DNA of 43,356 nucleotides. Origin: a virus. Positions within the stretch are counted from its first letter, which is position 1. Each line of letters starts with the position of its first letter. The DNA lies in the IMG/VR virus record IMGVR_UViG_3300002460_000061, positions 1-43,356 of that record. One strand, written 5' to 3'. The position numbers and the translations under genes were made by a program. The notes below the pieces were generated by a model. That model ran no database searches and was not told where the DNA came from. It worked only from the letters and a program-made list of their open reading frames with translations. Below, piece by piece: positions 31,507 to 36,536 of the stretch.

Positions 31507-31790
31507 TGTGTCCGCGCGGCGCGGGGATAAGCTCCCGCAGAACGCAACAACAACGAGGTTGGTCGGTTATGATGTGCTAGTACATTTTTCCGACTTCATA
31601 ACGCAAAGCTCTCCTGCGCCATCTCGTGCGCTAGTTTCAACGGAGAGGCGGACACACATTATGGGAGGGTAGACGATCCTGTGAGCCGTCTGCGGTGCAA
31701 TTCCGCTTTGCCTCTGGGGTATAAAAGAACAACCAACGCGCGCATTGCAAAAGTTGTTCATCCCTGCGGGTCAAACCCCGCGCCCTCCCA
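31507..31790 (+). ncRNA. Large structured RNA with tRNA-like 3' domain
   Basis: This GC-rich segment lies in AT-rich DNA. The 5' domain is closed by TGTGTCCGC (31507-31515) and GCGGACACA (31648-31656). Inside it are hairpins GCGGG/CCCGC, GTTATGA/TCATAAC and CTCTCC/GGAGAG. The 3' domain (31663-31790) has the exact tRNA order: acceptor GGGAGGG/CCCTCCC, TA, a 4-bp D stem GACG/CGTC, a 4-bp stem with loop TGCAATT, a 49-base extra arm (GGGGT/ATCCC and GAACAAC/GTTGTTC), a T-arm with TCAAA, and A73. The loop lacks U33, so decoding is unlikely. It also lies 13 bases upstream of the VRR-NUC gene. Confidence 0.65.
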
Positions 31791-31803
31791 CTTCAAACCC
31801 CAA

Positions 31804-32172
31804 ATGATATCAAAAGAATCCATGTTGCTGAAAAGTTGTTTAGAGTTATTATCGTGGAAAAAAATTTTTCATTATCGCAATAATTCGGGAGCATTTAAAA
31901 CAGACAGGGGGGGGTTTTATAGATTTGGAGAAAGCGGGTCGCCAGATATAATCGCCATATTGAGAATAGGAGGATTATCTGCTATTCTAGGACTAGAGCT
32001 AAAAGTAAATAAAAATAAAGCAACGCCCAATCAAACTAACTGGGGGAAAAGATTTGAGAGCGAAGCCAACGGATTTTGGTTTATTATAAGGAATCTTGAG
32101 GATTTAGAGAAGTCGCTTAAATATGTCCATACTGAAGCAATGCAAATTATGCAGAAAGGGATTTTACGTTAA
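31804..32172 (+). CDS. VRR-NUC-type nuclease
   Basis: ATG 31804-31806 gives 122 residues; an upstream ATG would read through the structured RNA and is rejected. The PD-(D/E)XK core is visible: GSPDII with Asp48, LELK with Glu65 and Lys67, and Gln77 in TPNQTNWGKRF. VRR-NUC proteins cut branched or structured DNA such as Holliday junctions and often stand alone in phages. It is the only nuclease gene among the early genes. Confidence 0.8.
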   Translation: MISKESMLLKSCLELLSWKKIFHYRNNSGAFKTDRGGFYRFGESGSPDIIAILRIGGLSAILGLELKVNKNKATPNQTNWGKRFESEANGFWFIIRNLEDLEKSLKYVHTEAMQIMQKGILR

Positions 32173-32227
32173 ATTAAGTCATTTTAGCAGAAAATTACGT
32201 AGTAATGTTTAAAGTAGAAAAGATACT

Positions 32228-32389
32228 ATGAATACGGATATACAAAAGTTCGGGAATCATTTTATAGAAGTTACACCAGATAAAACAAACGGATTGCCAG
32301 AAAAGGCTTTTTGTTTAGTGTGCGGAAACTTGAAAATTGTAAAAGGCAACATACTTCACCCTTCCCCTGCCCCACCCCCGCATTCTTGA
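32228..32389 (+). CDS. Small CxxC-containing hypothetical protein
   Basis: This 53-residue frame (MNTDIQKFGNHFIEVTPDKT) has a single CLVC motif and a Pro-rich tail. It might form half of a zinc site or dimerise. No family is recognised. Confidence 0.45.
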   Translation: MNTDIQKFGNHFIEVTPDKTNGLPEKAFCLVCGNLKIVKGNILHPSPAPPPHS

Positions 32390-32408
32390 ATTTAGTTTTT
32401 AATTTAGT

Positions 32409-32444
32409 TCAAAGATATTTCATATTACAAAGAGTGTTACAGAG
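32409..32444 (+). repeat. Degenerate copy of the mini-array repeat
   Basis: The last 16 bases (AAAGAGTGTTACAGAG, 32429-32444) match the 3' end of the mini-array repeat at 34708-34871 in 14 positions, and the whole 36 bases match in 22. It lies just upstream of the promoter at 32453. It may be an array relic or a binding site, or a chance match. Confidence 0.35.
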
Positions 32445-32452
32445 AGACATGC

Positions 32453-32481
32453 TTGATTTTATCCAAAAAGTATGCTATACT
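32453..32481 (+). promoter_or_regulatory. Promoter of the 197-nt RNA
   Basis: TTGATT (32453-32458), 17 bases, TATACT (32476-32481), with extended TGC. It is nearly identical to the promoter of the Cas12a-handle RNA on the other strand. Confidence 0.8.
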
Positions 32482-32487
32482 AGTTAG

Positions 32488-32684
32488 GTAATGCGGAAAA
32501 CAGTAACAAAATAAAGAATACTTGCAAGTGTTCTTTAGGGACACCAAAAATGCCGCTCCGCATTACAGTAAAGCGGTATTTTTAATTGCCGCGACTAACG
32601 TGGTTAATGCTCGTGGAGCTATGATAGAGGTGCGCTTCTATCAGGCTATGAAGCGAGAATCCTGCATAAGCGGGACTCTTTTTT
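32488..32684 (+). ncRNA. Candidate 197-nt non-coding RNA
   Basis: The predicted start (32488) is the first base of a 9-bp stem, GTAATGCGG with CCGCATTAC (32558-32566). This stem encloses a 10-pair hairpin (AAAGAA and TTCTTT, tip loop TGCA). Downstream are GCGG/CCGC and TGATAGA/TCTATCA hairpins. It ends in a strong terminator (32656-32679, ten pairs with one mismatch, loop ATAA, then T6). No ORF of note lies within it. It could be a guide scaffold, a regulator or a decoy. Confidence 0.7.
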
Positions 32685-32743
32685 GGTAATATGATTGGAC
32701 GCGGATACCCGTAGAAATATGGGTATCCAGTTCAAAAAAAACT

Positions 32744-32929
32744 ATGGGAGAAAGAACACAAAGAATAATAAACTTTTACGCGCATGACTACAGAGATATA
32801 GCAATGAAAGAGGACGACTTGGGAAACATGCTAGAGGGGTTTTTTGAGAGTATAGATTGCGATCATGAATGCACTTCAAATTGCCGTAGAAACGGCTGTA
32901 ATTGCGATTGTGGCAATTTTCATTTTTAA
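32744..32929 (+). CDS. Cys-rich small protein
   Basis: This 61-residue protein has a C-terminal cluster CDHECTSNCRRNGCNCDCG, seven Cys plus His, suited to two metal ions. The first half is helical and acidic. It follows the 197-nt RNA on the same strand. Function is unknown. Confidence 0.5.
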   Translation: MGERTQRIINFYAHDYRDIAMKEDDLGNMLEGFFESIDCDHECTSNCRRNGCNCDCGNFHF

Positions 32930-32933
32930 AACT

Positions 32934-33206
32934 ATGAATTATAAATCATTAAAAATTGAACAGGTTGAAAATGGATACGTTGTTACCTATCTTGAAGAAG
33001 AAGATGACGGAGTTTTTGCGAAGGTTATCAGGCTTTTTGAGTTTGAGGAAGATGACGAAGAAATTGCAGAGAAAAAAACAATGGAAAATTTACTCTATTT
33101 TGTATCTGATTTTTTTGGCTTTTTTGATGATAAATTTTCATGTGATAATCTAAATATCAAATGGGATAAAAAAGGAGATGAACACGAAGACGAACGAGAG
33201 CCCTGA
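32934..33206 (+). CDS. Acidic hypothetical protein
   Basis: A start at ATG 32934-32936 gives 90 residues (MNYKSLKIEQVENGYVVTYL) with a run of acidic residues (EFEEDDEEIAEKK) and an acidic tail. A longer frame from 32865 would add a hydrophobic segment but would overlap the Cys-rich gene in another frame. The shorter start has the normal leader. Confidence 0.5.
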   Translation: MNYKSLKIEQVENGYVVTYLEEEDDGVFAKVIRLFEFEEDDEEIAEKKTMENLLYFVSDFFGFFDDKFSCDNLNIKWDKKGDEHEDEREP

Positions 33207-33258
33207 AAGAATAGTCAAGAAAGGAATTTTAGCCAATGGATTAAGAGTTTCTACGTAG
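33178..33258 (+). CDS. Possible 26-residue peptide
   Basis: This frame (MNTKTNESPERIVKKGIL and on) overlaps the end of the acidic gene. It fills the otherwise empty gap before the zinc-ribbon gene. Weak support only. Confidence 0.2.
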   Translation: MNTKTNESPERIVKKGILANGLRVST

Positions 33259-33288
33259 CCGATCATTCAATAAGAAAAATAAAAAACT

Positions 33289-33549
33289 ATGAAAAAAATA
33301 ATACAAAAAAATATGAATTTGATGTGTTGTGTTTTTTCGGAAAAAAATCTAAAGATAGCCATTGAAGTGTGTAAAGAGCTAAAAAATCAACAGAATAAAC
33401 CCTTTACTTGGGGAAAAGATAATGTATACCTAACAACCTGTCCCCACTGTAGAAAACATCTTCAATATCCAAGTATGGTACCCAAAGTAATTTGCTATAA
33501 GTGCGGGGAAATTATAGATAATATTTTAAAGTTCTCTGATCTCCTATGA
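33289..33549 (+). CDS. Zinc-ribbon protein coupled to the TnpB-like gene
   Basis: This 86-residue protein (or 78 from the second Met at 33313, which has the better leader) ends with CPHC, a 13-residue loop, then CYKCGEIID. The spacing and the CG-x-x-x-D ending recall the C-terminal zinc ribbon of TnpB/Cas12 proteins. Its stop overlaps the start of the TnpB-like gene (ATGA). That neighbour lacks its own zinc ribbon, so supply in trans is a testable inference. Confidence 0.55.
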   Translation: MKKIIQKNMNLMCCVFSEKNLKIAIEVCKELKNQQNKPFTWGKDNVYLTTCPHCRKHLQYPSMVPKVICYKCGEIIDNILKFSDLL

Positions 33550-34607
33550 AATATCTTTTACGCGGATATAACTTAAAAATATATCCAACTGAACAACAAA
33601 AGTGTACTTTCCAAAAATACTTCAACGGCGTTAATTTTGTCTATAATTGGGGACTTGAACAAAGAATCAAACACTATCAAGAAACACAGAAAACACTATC
33701 TTTGTACGAAACTCAAAAATTATTAACTTTGCTTAAAAAAGAGAAGGGGACTGCATGGCTGAATGAAGTGAACGCGCAATCATTAACCTTTGCTCTACAA
33801 CGCGTAGATAACGGCTTTAGAAACTTTTTTCGTAGAGTTAAAAAAGGTGATAAAGAGCTTGGTTTCCCCAAATTTAAATCATCAAAGATAACTGAACAAT
33901 CTTTTTATTCTCAACAGGGCAATTCCTTGAATCTTAACCAAAAGAACAAAATAATTGTTTACAGGCATAAGAAGGGAGGCAAACATCTGAATTTTTTGAA
34001 CATAATGAATGTAAAAAATATCGCTGTTTGTATCTCTTCGGTGAAATATAAAGAGGAGTTGGAGAAGGGGATTGTCAAGGGGGTTACAATCACAAGACAG
34101 AAAGACGGTAAGTTTTTTGCTTCATTGTGTGTGAATATTCCATGCGCGGCTCTGCCTAGAATAGACAAAGCCAAAAAAAGCAGTATTAAGATTGATCTTA
34201 ATACATGCAATCCTTATGTTGCATTCTCTAAAAATTTAGGGTTGCCGATAAACCATTGGGATTTTTTAAACGTAGACTTGCAAAAAATAAAAAGGCTAGA
34301 TAGAAAATTACCGCGTCAAAAGCAGGGGAGTGTGCGGCGCGAAGAGACAAGAAAGAAGCTGGCGCGGCTTCATTGTAAAATTGCAAACCGTCGAAAAAGT
34401 TTTCTAAATAATATCAGTAAAAAAATAGTTGAGAATTATAAAAAAATAGTAATAAATGATATGTATATTGCTGGTTCACTTTTACCAAAACAACGCAAAA
34501 AAACACGGGACTTTAATCGCACATTGTTGGATAAGGGAATGGGGGAGTTTAAAAGGCAGTTGGTTTATAAGGCGGCATGGTATAAACGCAAAATAATTTT
34601 GGTTTAA
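33546..34607 (+). CDS. TnpB-like protein with inactivated, truncated RuvC domain
   Basis: This 353-residue protein has the normal TnpB N-terminus (GYNLKIYPTEQQK, FVYNWGLEQR) and a wedge region with FPKFKSSK. The RuvC-I strand is SIKIDLN, keeping Asp217 but replacing the usual Gly residues. The bridge-like helix is present (RETRKKLARLHCKIANRRKS style). At the RuvC-II Glu site it reads IVIND, with Asn304 in place of Glu. It stops at YKAAWYKRKIILV, where the zinc finger and RuvC-III Asp normally follow. It should bind RNA and DNA but not cut, like the TldR repressors. A 36-nt repeat array starts 100 bases downstream. Confidence 0.8.
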   Translation: MKYLLRGYNLKIYPTEQQKCTFQKYFNGVNFVYNWGLEQRIKHYQETQKTLSLYETQKLLTLLKKEKGTAWLNEVNAQSLTFALQRVDNGFRNFFRRVKKGDKELGFPKFKSSKITEQSFYSQQGNSLNLNQKNKIIVYRHKKGGKHLNFLNIMNVKNIAVCISSVKYKEELEKGIVKGVTITRQKDGKFFASLCVNIPCAALPRIDKAKKSSIKIDLNTCNPYVAFSKNLGLPINHWDFLNVDLQKIKRLDRKLPRQKQGSVRREETRKKLARLHCKIANRRKSFLNNISKKIVENYKKIVINDMYIAGSLLPKQRKKTRDFNRTLLDKGMGEFKRQLVYKAAWYKRKIILV

Positions 34608-34707
34608 CCCTAGTCTTTATTTTTCACGATGTGTATTTTAAAGCAAAAAAAGAATATGAAGGAAAAATATGATATTAAAAATTTCCTTTAAAATAAAGGT
34701 TTTAAGT

Positions 34708-34871
34708 GTCTAATCATGTTATCCTAAAAAGAGTGTTGTAGAGAAGTGGTCTGCCCAGTAATCGTCAACGAGTCTAATCATGTTATCCTAAAAAGAGTGT
34801 TGTAGAGTCCGACGATTTCATACCATCGTCGGTTTGGTCTAATCATGTTACCAAAAAGGAGTGTTGTAGAG
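34708..34871 (+). CRISPR. CRISPR-like mini-array, three repeats and two spacers
   Basis: Two identical 36-nt repeats (34708-34743 and 34772-34807; start GTCTAATCATGTTATCC, end AGTGTTGTAGAG) are followed by a changed 35-nt last repeat (34837-34871). Spacers are 28 nt (34744-34771) and 29 nt (34808-34836). Both ends of the repeat resemble type V-A repeats (GTCTAA and TGTTGTAGA), but the left stem TTTCTAC is missing. The second spacer contains a hairpin, CCGACGAT/ATCGTCGG. A weak hairpin with T4 (34685-34703) lies before the first repeat. No adaptation genes are present. Confidence 0.75.
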
Positions 34872-34910
34872 CTATGGAGCTCGTGCTTATCTAAAAACTT
34901 ATTTTAAAAT

Positions 34911-35123
34911 ATGAATTTTTGCGTAAAACATTCTCAATATTATTCAGAGTATTGCGTGTATTGCGGCTATCCTGTGGTAATGCAAACCACAACAAATACC
35001 TACACTTGCGACCCCACCGACCCCACCGTAGGCCCCTGCGGATCCACCGGCCCCAACAGATTTGGTGTAGATTGCAATATTAAAGGGGGAGTATGCCCGA
35101 CACACAAAGCCTTACATGATTGA
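34911..35123 (+). CDS. Small Cys/His zinc protein after the array
   Basis: This 70-residue protein starts 39 bases after the last repeat. It begins FCVKHSQYYSEYCVYCG, a likely zinc site, and continues with a Thr/Pro/Cys-rich segment. Two more Cys lie near the end (GVCPTHKALHD). It is of the small phage zinc-protein type, with unknown role. Confidence 0.5.
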   Translation: MNFCVKHSQYYSEYCVYCGYPVVMQTTTNTYTCDPTDPTVGPCGSTGPNRFGVDCNIKGGVCPTHKALHD

Positions 35124-35173
35124 ACAATAAATATGTTCGCATAATGTATATTAAGCGAATATATCATAGCTGA

Positions 35174-35362
35174 ATGACGCGGGCCCGCGTGCGCGTGCGT
35201 GGGCGTGGTCTTCGTGGTCGGGGGCGCGGTCGCGGTCGGGTTCGTGAGTGTAAAAAGCAACTATAGAGGATTACTCTACAGTTCAAAAAGTATGTAGAGA
35301 AACTTCCTGATGTAACACATAAAAAAGATTGGCTTGAAATTGCAGATTACTTGAGTAAATAA
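35174..35362 (+). pseudogene. Arg/Gly-rich ORF with an in-frame amber stop
   Basis: From ATG 35174 the frame encodes an Arg/Gly-rich stretch (RARVRVRGRGLRGRGRGRGR) and VRECKKQL. It then meets TAG at 35264-35266 and continues in the same frame for 31 ordinary-looking residues (FKKYVEKLPDVTHKKDWLEI) to TAA. The first part is a GC-rich low-complexity tract. It is either a broken gene, an amber read-through product or a gene with a recent repeat expansion. Confidence 0.4.
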
Positions 35363-35388
35363 AAAACACGCGTATCCACGTGTTTTTT
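35361..35388. terminator. Bidirectional terminator closing the island and the late operon
   Basis: AAAAAACACG (35361-35370) and CGTGTTTTTT (35379-35388) form a perfect 10-bp stem with an eight-base loop. It serves the rightward island from one side and, from the other, the leftward late operon and the RNA below. Confidence 0.8.
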
Positions 35389-35487
35389 AAACCTCTGATA
35401 AGTTTTTCTGATAGTTGCTGTTTTTTAGCTATTCTTTTTTTGCGGAAAAGAAACTACCATACTTTAACTAAAACGAGAAGTAATTAT
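35361..35487 (-). ncRNA. Candidate small minus-strand RNA
   Basis: A full-consensus promoter directs transcription from about 35487 into the terminator at 35361-35388, giving about 125 bases. The only ORF is 11 codons. It has no Cas12a handle. A short regulatory RNA is the simplest reading. Confidence 0.55.
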
Positions 35488-35493
35488 TACTCC

Positions 35494-35522
35494 ATTATAC
35501 ATCATTTTTTGCCTTTTGTCAA
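35494..35522 (-). promoter_or_regulatory. Consensus sigma70-type promoter
   Basis: On the minus strand TTGACA (35517-35522), 17 bases and TATAAT (35494-35499) are present. This is the most consensus-like promoter in the window, placed directly after the endolysin stop. Confidence 0.8.
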
Positions 35523-35524
35523 TC

Positions 35525-36223
35525 TTAATCCCCTGTTAAAATTTTAAATCCTTTTGGTTCAACTTCTTCTATCTCCCTTACAATATACGAAGGAAAAAGA
35601 ATTTTAAAATTATCAAAATTCATATCAAGATGATGATATTTTTTATCCTCTCCGAATAAATATAAAGCTGGTCTCCCTATTATTTTATAAAAAACAGGCT
35701 GTATGTCCGCCATAGAACTTTTGAAGTTAGATATAAGTAAAGTTGAGCTTTGTTTTGGCTTTATGAGATTTGCCGCCCAATCATCATCAAGCATTGTGCC
35801 GTAACAGCTTTTGGAAGGGTTGAATTTTCTATGTGGAACAATATATTTGATTGTCGGATATATACGCTTTAGGTCAAGCATGAGATTTTTAAGCGCATCT
35901 CTCAATTGTAATGACGGATAGCCATGATCATAATCCCCTACCATGCATATACCTATAGAGTTCATATTAACCCTATAACTACTCGCATGGTATCCGACAT
36001 CGTGTAAATCCCTTGTATTCTTTTTCTCCCCTTTTGCTCCGACAATAAAATGGTATGCGATGTTTAAGCCCATGCTTTCTTTTTGCGGATTATCTTTTAT
36101 CTCATTTACAAACCTTCTTTTATGCGTATTGTTTATGCTTGCAATAGTTTTATTAAAATCAAGACTGGCGGGTGTTACGCTGTGATGCACTACGATCGTG
36201 TCAATTTGTTTTAAATTTCTCAT
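35525..36223 (-). CDS. N-acetylmuramoyl-L-alanine amidase endolysin
   Basis: This is a 232-residue protein of the Amidase_2/PGRP fold. The zinc ligands are His14 (VVHHSVT), His131 (IVPHRKF) and Cys140 (SKSCYG). The helper Tyr is in IAYHFIV, and GICMVGDYD is typical of the family. It cleaves the amide bond between MurNAc and the stem peptide to release progeny. The C-terminal 80 residues are a non-catalytic part without a known wall-binding motif. There is no signal peptide, so a holin is needed. It is the last gene of the late operon. Confidence 0.9.
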   Translation of the reverse strand: MRNLKQIDTIVVHHSVTPASLDFNKTIASINNTHKRRFVNEIKDNPQKESMGLNIAYHFIVGAKGEKKNTRDLHDVGYHASSYRVNMNSIGICMVGDYDHGYPSLQLRDALKNLMLDLKRIYPTIKYIVPHRKFNPSKSCYGTMLDDDWAANLIKPKQSSTLLISNFKSSMADIQPVFYKIIGRPALYLFGEDKKYHHLDMNFDNFKILFPSYIVREIEEVEPKGFKILTGD

Positions 36224-36230
36224 AACTTTT

Positions 36231-36536
36231 TTACTTTTCCAAAATAGTTAAGATCCTTTCTATTTTTTTATCTATCTCGTTAATTTTTTTTGTGTTTTCA
36301 CTTTGCTGAATTTTCACATCAGCTATTGCACTCTGTATATGCGAAAGCTCATTTTGAGAAATAGTGTCAATATCTTTTTGTATGGAGATAATTTGTTTTT
36401 CTATCTTATTGACGGGATTTGTGAGGTAAAGAAAGCCTATCAAGATAAAGCCAGTTACTGATATAAAGAGGCTTACTTCGTTAAAAAGTACCTTGCGAAT
36501 TGCGGTATCTTCTAGTTTGTCTTGAGTGGGATTCAT
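36231..36536 (-). CDS. Membrane-anchored coiled-coil protein, possible holin/spanin
   Basis: This 101-residue protein has one membrane segment at about residues 21-40 (VSLFISVTGFILIGFLYL) and then a long coiled coil (VNKIEKQIISIQKDIDTISQ). It lies 7 bases upstream of the endolysin start and overlaps the giant gene's stop. Neighbourhood suggests a lysis role, either holin-like or as an inner-membrane spanin. Confidence 0.6.
   Translation of the reverse strand: MNPTQDKLEDTAIRKVLFNEVSLFISVTGFILIGFLYLTNPVNKIEKQIISIQKDIDTISQNELSHIQSAIADVKIQQSENTKKINEIDKKIERILTILEK

Noticed and set aside
31663-31790. A functional tRNA gene (anticodon CAA)
   Set aside because: Only four pairs in the anticodon stem, G in place of U33, a 49-base extra arm and an odd T-loop make decoding unlikely; listed as a tRNA-like RNA instead.
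31507-31790. tmRNA or group I intron
   Set aside because: No tag ORF ending in Ala-Ala, no permuted tmRNA order and no AAGAUAUAGUC-type intron core were seen.
31681-31803. Longer start for the VRR-NUC gene
   Set aside because: It would translate through the tRNA-like RNA domain; the ATG at 31804 gives a complete nuclease domain.
32865-32933. Hydrophobic N-terminal extension of the 32934 gene
   Set aside because: It overlaps the well-formed Cys cluster of the 32744 gene in another frame and lacks the usual leader.
34708-34871. Type II CRISPR repeat read on the minus strand
   Set aside because: The reverse strand starts CTCTACAACACTC, faintly like type II repeats, but there is no Cas9 and no anti-repeat, and a TnpB/Cas12-like gene lies directly upstream on the plus strand.
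35000-35260. 86-codon minus-strand ORF opposite the 34911 gene
   Set aside because: Its composition follows the GC-rich tract and the antisense of a Cys-rich gene; no leader or neighbour supports it.
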